The notes beneath the pieces were generated by a model. It was not told the DNA's origin, made no database searches, and saw only the letters and a list, made by a program, of their open reading frames with translations. A program made the position numbers and the translations under genes. From an uncultured Collinsella sp. (GTDB lineage: Bacteria; Actinomycetota; Coriobacteriia; Coriobacteriales; Coriobacteriaceae): a DNA stretch of 49,289 bases. The stretch spans positions 1 through 49,289 of the forward strand of contig CABUJL010000002.1 in NCBI GenBank assembly GCA_902491915.1, read 5' to 3'. Below are positions 16,637 to 24,312 of the stretch, in pieces (position 1 is the first letter of the stretch; each line of letters starts with the position of its first letter).

Positions 16637-18853
16637 ATGGAACAATTCTCGCAATCGGGCTCGCGCGGTCGACGCCGCACGGGCAACGAGCCGGCGCCGC
16701 ACGAACGCGTGAAGAGCGAACGCCGTGCCAACGAGCCGCGACGCACCGCGAGCCCCCATCGCGCTTCTGCCAACAACGCGGGCCGCGCCAACACTCCCGC
16801 CGCGGAGCAGACGCCTGCTCGCCCCAAGTCCCGCTACATCCCTGCCCTTGACGGCCTGCGCACGCTTGCCGTCGTCGCGGTGGTGCTCTATCACCTCAAC
16901 CTCACGTGGGCGCAGGGCGGTCTGCTCGGCGTCACGATCTTCTTTGTGCTTTCGGGCTATCTGATCACACGCCTGCTACTCAACGAAGTCGCTAAGACCG
17001 GCCACATCGACCTCAAGAGCTTCTGGATTCGCCGCATCCGTCGCCTGGTCCCCGCCGTGGTAACGGTAGTGTTTGTAACCTGCGCGCTGTGCACTATCTT
17101 TAACCACGTGATGCTCACCAAGATGCGCCCCGACATCCTGCCGTCGCTGCTGTTCTTCAACAACTGGTGGCAGATTGCCCAAAACGTCTCGTACTTCAAT
17201 GCTCTGGGCGACCCCTCGCCGCTCACGCACTTTTGGTCGCTTGCCATCGAGGAACAGTTCTACCTGATTTGGCCGCCACTGCTGTTTGCCATGGTATCCA
17301 TGCATGTGAGCAAGCCCAACACGCGCCGCGTGGTTCTGGGCTTGGCTGCTGTCTCCGCCATCGCCATGATGGTGCTCTATAACCCTGCCGCCGACCCCAG
17401 CCGCGTGTACTACGGCACCGACACCCGCGTGTTCTCGCTGCTGCTGGGTGCCTGGATGGCCTTTATCCCCGATCGCGACCTGGCGCCGGTGCGTCTCGCT
17501 CGTCGTTTGGGGCTCAATCGCCTAGCTGGCGCCGCCAAGCACGGCAAGAACGCCGAGGGCAAGCCTGGCGAGAAGGCCGACGAAGCAGCCGAGACCGCCC
17601 CGGCACAGCCGAGCGCCCTCGTGCGTTTTTGGTCCTCGCCCGCATCCATCGATGTGTTGGGCGTCGTGGGTCTGGTTGGCCTTGCCGCCATGGTCGCGCT
17701 CACCAACGGCTACACCGCCTTCCAGTATCGCGGAGGCACGCTGCTGTGCTCGATCCTCACGCTCATGGTCATCGCGGCCTGCGTGCAGCCCCAGGGAATG
17801 GTTGCCCGCGCGCTGTCCGCCGAGCCGCTCGTGTGGGTTGGCAAGCGCTCGTACAGCATCTACCTGTGGCACTATCCGCTGCTGTTGCTCATGAACCCGG
17901 TCGCCAACATCAACGATACACCGTGGTGGCAGTACATTTTGCAGGTGTTGTTGGTGGTCGCCGTGGCCGAATGCTCATATCGCTTTATCGAGACGCCGTT
18001 TAGGAAGGGCGCCTTCGGCCGCACCGTATCCGAGTTCCGCGATGGCACCACCACGCCCGCCAACTGGGTGCGCACGCACGTCCCTGCCTGCGCAGCCTGC
18101 GCTGTCGTGTTGGTCGTTGCACTGGGCGGCCTGATCTTTGTGCCCGAGACGTCTGCGCTGAGCGGCGAGGGCGCCGAAGTTCTGAACAAGGAAGCCAAGA
18201 ACACCGCGCCCACCGACCAGCAGGCGGCCGACGACACCGACAAGGACAACGACGGCTTCCCCGATGGCTCCTACGATCTGCTTATGATCGGCGACTCCGT
18301 GTCGCTGCGTGCCGTAGACACCTTTGACGGCGTGTTCCCGCACAGCCATATCGATGCCGAAAAGGGCCGCCAGTTTGATGCGGGGCGCGCGACATTTGAG
18401 GGCTATATCCAGCAGAACCTTGCCGGCAAGATCGTGGTCTTTGCCCTGGGCACCAACGGCTTGGTAACCGACGACCAGATCGACGCCATCATGGCCGATG
18501 CGGGAGATAAGCGTATGGTGGTGTTTGTGAACACGCGCAGCCCGCAGCCGTGGGTTGGCTCTACTAACCAGGCCATCGCCAACGCCGCTACGCGCTACAA
18601 GAATGTGCGCGTTATCGACTGGTACGGATACAGTGCCAACCGCAACGACCTGTTCGATGGCGATGGCACGCATCTATCGACCACTGGCGTGACTGAGTAC
18701 CTCAACTTGATCCACGATGCAGTCAAGAAGGACCTGCCCGTGCATCCCGAGGATCACGTCAACGATCCGCAGCCGGCAGCCGTCAAGTCTGCCACCGACG
18801 CACTCGTCAATGCGCTCGCTCTCAAGCCGCACAAGCTGGGCACCGACAAGTAA
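16637..18853 (+). CDS. Membrane acyltransferase 3 with C-terminal SGNH domain (OatA-like)
   Basis: A 738-residue membrane protein. A basic, disordered N-terminus (1-65) precedes an acyltransferase-3 domain with about ten or eleven helices (70-430): YIPALDGLRTLAVVAVVLYH, the FFVLSGYLITRLL motif, and WSLAIEEQFYLIWP. A last helix (about 480-500) leads to an extracytoplasmic SGNH-like domain with GDSVSL (Ser block), GTNG and DGTHLS (Asp/His block). This is the layout of peptidoglycan or cell-wall glycan O-acetyltransferases such as OatA. The gene is monocistronic and divergent from the ribokinase operon; TACAAT at 16592-16597 is a possible -10. The substrate is not certain. Confidence 0.9.
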   Translation: MEQFSQSGSRGRRRTGNEPAPHERVKSERRANEPRRTASPHRASANNAGRANTPAAEQTPARPKSRYIPALDGLRTLAVVAVVLYHLNLTWAQGGLLGVTIFFVLSGYLITRLLLNEVAKTGHIDLKSFWIRRIRRLVPAVVTVVFVTCALCTIFNHVMLTKMRPDILPSLLFFNNWWQIAQNVSYFNALGDPSPLTHFWSLAIEEQFYLIWPPLLFAMVSMHVSKPNTRRVVLGLAAVSAIAMMVLYNPAADPSRVYYGTDTRVFSLLLGAWMAFIPDRDLAPVRLARRLGLNRLAGAAKHGKNAEGKPGEKADEAAETAPAQPSALVRFWSSPASIDVLGVVGLVGLAAMVALTNGYTAFQYRGGTLLCSILTLMVIAACVQPQGMVARALSAEPLVWVGKRSYSIYLWHYPLLLLMNPVANINDTPWWQYILQVLLVVAVAECSYRFIETPFRKGAFGRTVSEFRDGTTTPANWVRTHVPACAACAVVLVVALGGLIFVPETSALSGEGAEVLNKEAKNTAPTDQQAADDTDKDNDGFPDGSYDLLMIGDSVSLRAVDTFDGVFPHSHIDAEKGRQFDAGRATFEGYIQQNLAGKIVVFALGTNGLVTDDQIDAIMADAGDKRMVVFVNTRSPQPWVGSTNQAIANAATRYKNVRVIDWYGYSANRNDLFDGDGTHLSTTGVTEYLNLIHDAVKKDLPVHPEDHVNDPQPAAVKSATDALVNALALKPHKLGTDK

Positions 18854-18876
18854 CCTGCAGCGCAAACTTCCCACAT

Positions 18877-18914
18877 CCGGAGGGGGCGTCTGCCACGGCA
18901 GACGCCCCCTCCGG
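18877..18914 (+). terminator. Terminator-like hairpin after the acyltransferase
   Basis: A perfect 18-bp inverted repeat (18877-18894 / 18897-18914), very GC-rich, with almost no loop. It begins 24 bases past the stop codon and has no U-tract. Its right end overlaps a GGGGAC-type palindrome. Confidence 0.7.
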
Positions 18915-18941
18915 CAGTTAGGGACGTTCCTTATGTGCCGG
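18911..18941. repeat. GGGAC-loop palindrome, CCGGCA variant
   Basis: Arms CCGGCA / TGCCGG enclose GTTAGGGACGTTCCTTATG. It matches the copy at 34880-34910 in arms and loop, and another partial unit (TAGGGACACTCCTGG) follows directly. Confidence 0.7.
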
Positions 18942-19090
18942 TACCTAGGGACACTCCTGGCGCAGCCAATGAAGACCTCTACGGATGAATTCCAGGCCGC
19001 TCCGTCGTTCCAGACATCGTTTCCGTGCCTCGCGCCTGCCCCAAACAATCAAAACAAGCCCTTTTCGCCGCACCCTCAAAGGTCTGTGGG

Positions 19091-19310
19091 CAAAAAAAGG
19101 GCAAATATGAGTATTGTTACCATTTTAGTAGCAGGCAAACCACCCAAAATGACGTCCGAGCGACCCCTACAACCCCCTAAAGCAGCCAACCTGACTGGTT
19201 TAAGGCGTATTGGAGCCAATTTTAATGAACATACTAAATGCTATGTTCATTATCTTTTAGGATGTAAATGCTATTCACTTAGCAACAGTACTCATATTTG
19301 GCATTTTTTG
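19091..19310. repeat. 220-bp AT-rich MITE-like element
   Basis: The terminal arms (19091-19115 and 19286-19310) share CAAATATGAGTAyTG plus a run of A/T, pairing with few mismatches. An inner perfect hairpin, AATGAACAT / ATGTTCATT, lies at 19224-19251. Low GC content and no ORF suggest a non-autonomous mobile element or a foreign insertion. Confidence 0.6.
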
Positions 19311-19342
19311 TCCATTGCTATATAACTAACACCCTATAGCAG

Positions 19343-19379
19343 ACAAAAAACAGGCCGCAGCCCATCGCTGCGGCCTGTT
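19343..19379 (-). terminator. Rho-independent terminator of the mgtE-NRAMP operon
   Basis: A perfect 13-bp stem (AACAGGCCGCAGC / GCTGCGGCCTGTT) with a 5-base loop, followed on the minus strand by TTTTTTGTCTG. It lies 19 bases past the stop codon of the NRAMP-family gene. Confidence 0.92.
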
Positions 19380-19397
19380 CGGAAGCAAAAGTGGGCG

Positions 19398-20660
19398 TTA
19401 AGCGCTGTAGCCCATCGCTTGCAGCACAAACATGACGACTGTCAGCACCGTAATCACGGCGATAGTCGCCCAAGTGAGCACGTTCCACACACGGCCGTTG
19501 CGGTTGGCACCCATAATGTGGCGATCCGCCGCGATAACCACCTGGAATACCAAGACTACAGGCAGCAGCACGCCATTGATGACCTGCGAGGTCATCATAA
19601 TCTGGAACAGATCGACGCCGGGCATAAGCACCAGCACGGCAGAAATGCCGATGATGGCCGTAATGATGCCGCGGTAAACCGGGGCCTCGTCCCAGCTGCG
19701 ATCGGCGCCGCGCTCCCAACCAAAAGCCTCACAGATGGCACTCGACGTAACGCCCGGCAGCACGCAGGCGGCCAAAAAACTCGCTGCGACCAGGCCCGAG
19801 GCGAACAGCACCGTGGACCACTGGCCCGCGATGGGCTCCAACGCGCGAGCGGCATCGGCGGCATCGCTAATTTGAATACCCGCCGGGAACAGCACCGTAC
19901 CGGTCGTGATGATAATGAAGCCCGCAATGATATCAGCAGCGATCGAGCCGCTCACGGTATCAATACGCTGCAACACGATGTCGTCCTCGCCCGCATTCTT
20001 ATCGACCACGTTGTTCTGAGCCAAGAAGATCATCCACGGTGCGATGGTGGTACCGATCGTTGCGACCACGAGCGACACGTAGCTGGGATCGTTCTGAATA
20101 TTGGGGACGACCAAGTCGACCGCGACCTCGCCCCAGTTGGGGCCGGCCATAAACGCGGCGACGATGTAGGTCACGAACACGCAGCTTACCAGCAGCAGAA
20201 TCTTCTCGATGCGCTGGAAACTGCCCGACATGGTAAGCATCCACACCAGCAGCGCCACGAGCGGTACCGAGATGCTCGCCGGAACGCCAAACAGAGCAAG
20301 GCCGCTCGCGATACCCGCGAACTCCGAGATGGTCACCGCCGTGTTGGCGATCAACAGCGCTGCCATGGCCAGCACGCTCTTGCGCACGCCAAAGCGCTCG
20401 CGAATGAGCGACGCCAGGCCCTTACCCGTGACGCATCCGCAGCGCGCCGCGGTCTCCTGCGTCACGATAAGCAGCACGGTCATGACGGGAAGCATCCAGA
20501 GCATCTTATAGCCATAGCTGGCGCCCGCGCTGGAATACGTGGCGATGCCGCCAGCGTCATTGCCCGAAAGCGCCGCCAGAAGACCGGGGCCCATGGCGCC
20601 AAAGATGGCCGCGATGGTCAGCTTTTGCTTGGTGCTCGGCTTTTGCTTCGTATTTTGCAC
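19398..20660 (-). CDS. NRAMP-family divalent metal transporter, probable Mg2+ type (NRMT)
   Basis: A 420-residue SLC11-fold membrane protein with about eleven helices. I use GTG 20660 (VQNTKQK...), preceded by AGGTGG; the longer frame to 20723 overlaps the upstream gene. The metal-site motifs differ from Mn2+/Fe2+ NRAMPs. On helix 1 the usual DPGN reads DAGG (D35-A36-G37-G38), and on helix 6 the usual MPHN region reads APWM (A207-P208-W209-M210). Loss of the helix-1 Asn and the helix-6 Met is the known signature of NRAMP-related Mg2+ transporters (NRMT), characterised from Eggerthella lenta. The gene starts 8 bases after an MgtE-like Mg2+ transporter, which supports Mg2+ as substrate. Mg2+ selectivity is inferred, not shown. 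Confidence 0.88.
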   Translation of the reverse strand: MQNTKQKPSTKQKLTIAAIFGAMGPGLLAALSGNDAGGIATYSSAGASYGYKMLWMLPVMTVLLIVTQETAARCGCVTGKGLASLIRERFGVRKSVLAMAALLIANTAVTISEFAGIASGLALFGVPASISVPLVALLVWMLTMSGSFQRIEKILLLVSCVFVTYIVAAFMAGPNWGEVAVDLVVPNIQNDPSYVSLVVATIGTTIAPWMIFLAQNNVVDKNAGEDDIVLQRIDTVSGSIAADIIAGFIIITTGTVLFPAGIQISDAADAARALEPIAGQWSTVLFASGLVAASFLAACVLPGVTSSAICEAFGWERGADRSWDEAPVYRGIITAIIGISAVLVLMPGVDLFQIMMTSQVINGVLLPVVLVFQVVIAADRHIMGANRNGRVWNVLTWATIAVITVLTVVMFVLQAMGYSA

Positions 20661-20668
20661 GCGACCAC

Positions 20669-22513
20669 CTACCCCATGACCGACATGGTGAGCAGCACCG
20701 CGGCGATGCAGTACGCCACACACGAGATCATGACGGCGATGACGTTCATGGCGGTGCCCGACGTGTTGAGGTCATGCTCGTCACGCCAGAACAGCACCAT
20801 CAGGTAAATCACGGCGCTCATGTTGCCAACCAGGCAAATGATGGCAGCGATATTAAAGCACCCGGTAAAGAGTTGCTCCTCAAACATGGGCGCATCGGGG
20901 AACGCAGCGGTGCGCACCAGCTGGGCGCACAGATAGGTCACGAGTGACAGAATCAGGCCCATGCCCGTGCTCTGGAAGAAGAACCCCAGATACGGCTTGG
21001 GCTCGTCGTCGTGACCGTCATACTCCAGGAAGTAGTTCTTGACGAACGACACCATACGCGAGGCAGCCAGCAACACGAGCGGCATGGCGCACATGGGGAA
21101 CACCACCAAATGCGCGGAGCCCAGCGCCGTCCCCAGCACCGTTGCCATGATGCACGAGGCGATGCCCCACACGACGACCCAGTACTGACGATGCACGAAC
21201 CAGCTGAGCACGTTCGTCGAGTCGTCCGACGCGCTATCGCCCGAGCCGACACCGGCGATCTGCAGGTCCTCCTGATGCTCCTCGGCAATAACGTCCATGG
21301 CGTCGTCGAAGGTCACGATGCCCAGGATATGACGGTTCTCGTCGCAGACAGGGATGGCAACCAGGTCGTACTTGGTCATCTCGTCCGTCACGTCTTCCTG
21401 GTCCTCGTCGGGTGACACGTAGACCAGATCGCGATAGGCGAGCTGGCCCAGCGTGGCGTCGCGGTCGGCCACGATCAGCGTGCGCAGCGAAAGCACGCCC
21501 GTCAGCATGCCGCTCGGGTCCTCGGTATAGACGTAATAGACGCTCTCAAAGTCCTCGTCGAGCTTGCGAATCGCCTCGATGGCGTCGCCGACCGTCGCCG
21601 TGGCGGGCAGCGAGACAAACTCCGAGGTCATGATGCGGCCGGCGGTGTTGTCCTCGTAGCCCAGCAGATTACGAATCGCCTTCTCCTCCTTGACGCCCAT
21701 CAGGCGCAGGAGCTTCTCGGCCTTCTCATAATCGAGTTCGTCGATCAGGTCGGCAGCGTCGTCCGGGTCCATCATGGCCAGCATCGACGATGCGTCGGTA
21801 TCGGACAGGCCCTCGAGCATCTCGGTCATAAGCTCGTCGTCATCGAACTCCGAGATGGCCTCGGCGGCCTGGGCAGTATCGAGCTGCGCAAACACCTGCG
21901 CACGCAGGCGCGGGTCGAGCTGCTCGATAATGTCGGCGATGTCGGCAGGGTGCAGCTCGCCGAGCGTCTTGTGCGACACCGAGAGTTGAATGTTCTTGGT
22001 CGAGCGGTCGAGCAGGTCCATGTAGGACCAAGCGATGATGTCCTCACTGAGCGGCTTGCCCAGGTGCTTCATAAAGCCTTCGACGATATGCTCAAGTGCG
22101 GGGCTGATCGCGCGTAGCAGACCGCGGGCGCCCACTTCGGCGCCCAGCAGGTGCAGCTGATTTTCGCCCGACATGGAAAACTTGATGTCGTTGACGCGCA
22201 CGACTTTCATGCCCTGCGTGTCGACGATCTGCTTGTTGAGCACGTCGCGGGCAAGCAAGAGTTCGGTCGGCTGCAGGTACGAAAAACGGATTTCGGTGGC
22301 CGACGTCTTAAGGTGTACACCCGTCTCGTCGATACGGTCGACCCATTTGCGCCAGCTAATCATAAACGGTGTCTTGCCGGGACCGCGGAACGCAAGCGAC
22401 GTCACGTGCGGAAAAACTTCGCCGGTGGCAATGCCAAAATCGTTCACTACGCCGAGCTTTTCGCCATCGACGTCCAAGACCGGCAACTTGAGCATCTCAC
22501 TCAGATAATTCAA
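20669..22513 (-). CDS. MgtE-like magnesium transporter with PRC-barrel-like N-domain and CBS pair
   Basis: A 614-residue protein. Residues ~1-165 hold two PRC-barrel-like beta modules, an unusual addition to MgtE. Residues 175-275 are an MgtE_N superhelical domain (LHPADIADIIEQLD, MMDPDDAADLIDEL), and two CBS domains (about 290-410) follow (AGRIMTSEFVSLP, VAIPVCDENRHILGIVTFDDAMDVI). The C-terminal five-helix region (about 445-614) resembles the MgtE channel. In MgtE the N and CBS domains sense cytosolic Mg2+ and close the pore. The start is TTG 22513 with GGGGAG upstream. It is first in an operon with the NRMT-like gene and has a long structured leader. The pore region is divergent, so the substrate is probable rather than certain. 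Confidence 0.88.
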   Translation of the reverse strand: MNYLSEMLKLPVLDVDGEKLGVVNDFGIATGEVFPHVTSLAFRGPGKTPFMISWRKWVDRIDETGVHLKTSATEIRFSYLQPTELLLARDVLNKQIVDTQGMKVVRVNDIKFSMSGENQLHLLGAEVGARGLLRAISPALEHIVEGFMKHLGKPLSEDIIAWSYMDLLDRSTKNIQLSVSHKTLGELHPADIADIIEQLDPRLRAQVFAQLDTAQAAEAISEFDDDELMTEMLEGLSDTDASSMLAMMDPDDAADLIDELDYEKAEKLLRLMGVKEEKAIRNLLGYEDNTAGRIMTSEFVSLPATATVGDAIEAIRKLDEDFESVYYVYTEDPSGMLTGVLSLRTLIVADRDATLGQLAYRDLVYVSPDEDQEDVTDEMTKYDLVAIPVCDENRHILGIVTFDDAMDVIAEEHQEDLQIAGVGSGDSASDDSTNVLSWFVHRQYWVVVWGIASCIMATVLGTALGSAHLVVFPMCAMPLVLLAASRMVSFVKNYFLEYDGHDDEPKPYLGFFFQSTGMGLILSLVTYLCAQLVRTAAFPDAPMFEEQLFTGCFNIAAIICLVGNMSAVIYLMVLFWRDEHDLNTSGTAMNVIAVMISCVAYCIAAVLLTMSVMG

Positions 22514-22833
22514 TGGTGCTCCCCATCATTATTCCTTCGGACTGCGACCGTGATGGCACGCACTCCGTGGACTTCTGGATATGTATACGCATACGCGGGC
22601 GGCACGCCGCTCGGCGTTTACACCCCGTGCATGCGCAGAAAGCACCTGCAAGGGGTCATCGACTGTATGGTCGAGGTTTGGATTTCACCTGCAACCTTTC
22701 TCTTGACCCTTGTTATCCGCAGTAACTATAGCATCAGCATCGCGCTGCGGCACCGAGTTTATGCGCTGCACATTGCAGGCATACCTAACGCTAACGCATC
22801 CGTGACATAGTCATTGGGGACGTTCTTAAATGA
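22514..22833 (-). other. Long 5' leader region of the mgtE-NRAMP operon
   Basis: 320 bp without a credible gene. It holds the presumed promoter (22725-22733), a predicted folded RNA element (22649-22712) and further GC-rich hairpin potential (CGCCG-AG-CGGCG near 22605-22620). A long plus-strand ORF across it is antisense to mgtE and has no coding character. Confidence 0.6.
22649..22733 (-). promoter_or_regulatory. Extended -10 promoter and candidate riboswitch-like leader of mgtE-NRAMP
   Basis: On the minus strand TGcTATAGT (22733-22725) is a good extended -10; no clear -35 is seen. About 13 bases downstream the RNA can form a three-way junction. P1 is CAAGGGTC with GACCCCTTG (22712-22705 / 22657-22649, one bulge). 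P2 is AGGTT/AACCT. P3 is TCGAC-CATACA-GTCGA. TGCAGGTG occurs twice, once inside P2 and once just after P1. The leader then runs ~135 nt to the TTG start. Gene content suggests a metal-responsive switch, but I cannot match it confidently to the M-box or the yybP-ykoY class. Confidence 0.5.
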
Positions 22834-22837
22834 CTAT
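22807..22837. repeat. GGGGAC-loop palindrome overlapping a stop codon
   Basis: Perfect 9-bp arms ATAGTCATT / AATGACTAT enclose GGGGACGTTCTTA. The TAG stop of the deacetylase-like gene (22836-22834) is part of the right arm. Confidence 0.85.
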
Positions 22838-24240
22838 TCCGTGGTGTCGTCATTTTCGGCGAGCTGGGGGAACACGGCGTTTTTGGGCATAGTGACCTTC
22901 GTCAGCGAGGTGAGCTTTTTGCTCAGCGCCGTATCCGTCTTGACCAGATCGCTCAACGTCACGATTTTGTAGCCGTCGGCAATAAGCCCGTCGATAATCT
23001 GCGGCAGCGCCTCGAGCGTCTGCTCGGAGCACTCATCGCTATCGGTGAGCAGCACGATATTGCCCGGCGTCACCGAATCCAGCACCGTCGAGACCTGCTC
23101 GTCGGCACCGTTGAGCAGCCAATCGCCCGAATCGATATTCCACGAGACCACCGCGGACACCAAATCCATCGAGTCGATCCAGTTTTGCTCGTCAAAAGCG
23201 GCGTACGGGGCACGCAGCAGCATCGTCTTCACGCCGGTCGCCGACTTGATGGCGTCGGTGCCCTTCGAAATTTGCTTGCGCACCGTCTCGCGGTCCTCGC
23301 CCTTGAGCGAATCGTCGCTGTAGCTGTTGGATCCGATCTCGCACCCGGCATCGACAATCGCCTTGGCCGTGGCAGGCGAGGCCTCGGCCGCATCGCCCGA
23401 AAGGAAGAACGTCGCGGTGACGCCCTTTTCCTTGAGCACCTGCAAGATCTGCTTGGTAGCGCCGCTCGGACCCTCGTCAAACGTCAGCGCCACGTACTTT
23501 TCGTTGCCCTTGGGCGCCACGCTGGCGCACGCAACAACGCAATCGGTGGCGGGCACAACCTCGCCGCGGTCCTGTGTCTTGCCCGACTGCTCACCAACCC
23601 ACACCTCGGAGCGGCCCTGGACACCCCATGTCTGCACATACTCGATAGCGCCCGTGCCCTCGACCTTGAGCTTGGGCTCGATAACCGTAGCCTGAACCTC
23701 GTGCTTCTCGTAGGTGTTACGGCCATCCTTGACCGTCACCTTCTCGCCGCCCTCAAGTTCGCGGCTATCCCATTTGCCCTGTTTCACGCGCTTGCCGTCG
23801 ACCTTCACCGACAGCTTTTCGCCCCCATGGCGCTTGAGCACGCTGTCATCGACGGCCAACAGGTCGCCTGCGTCGTAGGTGTCAGTCAACTCCTGGTCGT
23901 CGATGAGATTCTGCAGCGTAGAGCCCACGCGCACCGCGGTCTTCTGGCCGTTGAGCTCCACGTCCACACTGCGGTTGACGTAACCCACGACGGCGGCGAT
24001 AAACAGCACGAGCGCGCAACCCACGGCGATGAGCGCGTAGGGCAGGCGAGACGAACGACGGGGCGTACGGCTGTTGCCGATGCGCGCACTGCGATCGCTA
24101 AACCCGCGGCTATGGTTGAGATACATCGCGCCGGGCTTACGGCGACGCTTGCGCTGACCGCTGGGCAGCTGCCCCAGGTCGCGGCGCGCCGTCGGACGCG
24201 CACCCGAACGCCCGTTTAAGTTGGATCCGTTTTGGCGCAT
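22834..24240 (-). CDS. Membrane-anchored polysaccharide deacetylase-like protein with degenerate metal site
   Basis: A 468-residue protein: basic N-terminus, one membrane anchor (about 70-90, PYALIAVGCALVLFIAAVVG), a ubiquitin-like/DUF348-like repeat (about 92-150), then an extracytoplasmic NodB-type domain (about 250-445). Motif 1 is TFDEGPS instead of TFDDGP. Motif 2 reads GSNSYSDD where active enzymes have GNHTxxH, so both metal-binding His are lost. Motif 3 keeps RAPY, motif 4 WNIDSGDW is normal, and motif 5 reads LLTDSD instead of LLHD. It is therefore probably not a classical zinc-dependent deacetylase; it may bind glycan without cutting or use another site. ATG 24240 follows GGGAGGGCAC. 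Confidence 0.85.
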   Translation of the reverse strand: MRQNGSNLNGRSGARPTARRDLGQLPSGQRKRRRKPGAMYLNHSRGFSDRSARIGNSRTPRRSSRLPYALIAVGCALVLFIAAVVGYVNRSVDVELNGQKTAVRVGSTLQNLIDDQELTDTYDAGDLLAVDDSVLKRHGGEKLSVKVDGKRVKQGKWDSRELEGGEKVTVKDGRNTYEKHEVQATVIEPKLKVEGTGAIEYVQTWGVQGRSEVWVGEQSGKTQDRGEVVPATDCVVACASVAPKGNEKYVALTFDEGPSGATKQILQVLKEKGVTATFFLSGDAAEASPATAKAIVDAGCEIGSNSYSDDSLKGEDRETVRKQISKGTDAIKSATGVKTMLLRAPYAAFDEQNWIDSMDLVSAVVSWNIDSGDWLLNGADEQVSTVLDSVTPGNIVLLTDSDECSEQTLEALPQIIDGLIADGYKIVTLSDLVKTDTALSKKLTSLTKVTMPKNAVFPQLAENDDTTE

Positions 24241-24261
24241 GTGCCCTCCCCCATAAACACA

Positions 24262-24291
24262 GCAAGCCGGAGCAACAGGTCTCCGGCTTGC
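24262..24291 (-). terminator. Hairpin terminator after the PRC-barrel gene
   Basis: A perfect 11-bp stem GCAAGCCGGAG / CTCCGGCTTGC with an 8-base loop, 22 bases past the stop codon. On the minus strand TGTGTTTAT follows, a weak U-tract. Confidence 0.75.
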
Positions 24292-24312
24292 CTCCCATCA
24301 TTTGGTACGTCG

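Larger units (their letters stand above)
18942..19397. other. AT-rich intergenic region
   Basis: The 544-bp gap between the convergent acyltransferase and NRAMP-like genes is clearly less GC-rich than its surroundings from about 19090 to 19340. Besides the listed palindromes and terminator it is largely one 220-bp inverted-repeat element. No coding sequence is supported. Confidence 0.6.

Noticed and set aside
22649..22712. Confident assignment of the mgtE leader to the M-box class
   Set aside because: Some short strings resemble M-box parts (GGGTCAA, TGCAG), but the overall order and the core could not be matched by eye.
22151..22810. 219-aa plus-strand ORF over the mgtE start and leader
   Set aside because: Antisense to the N-terminus of the MgtE-like gene and no coding signals; the leader is better explained as regulatory RNA.
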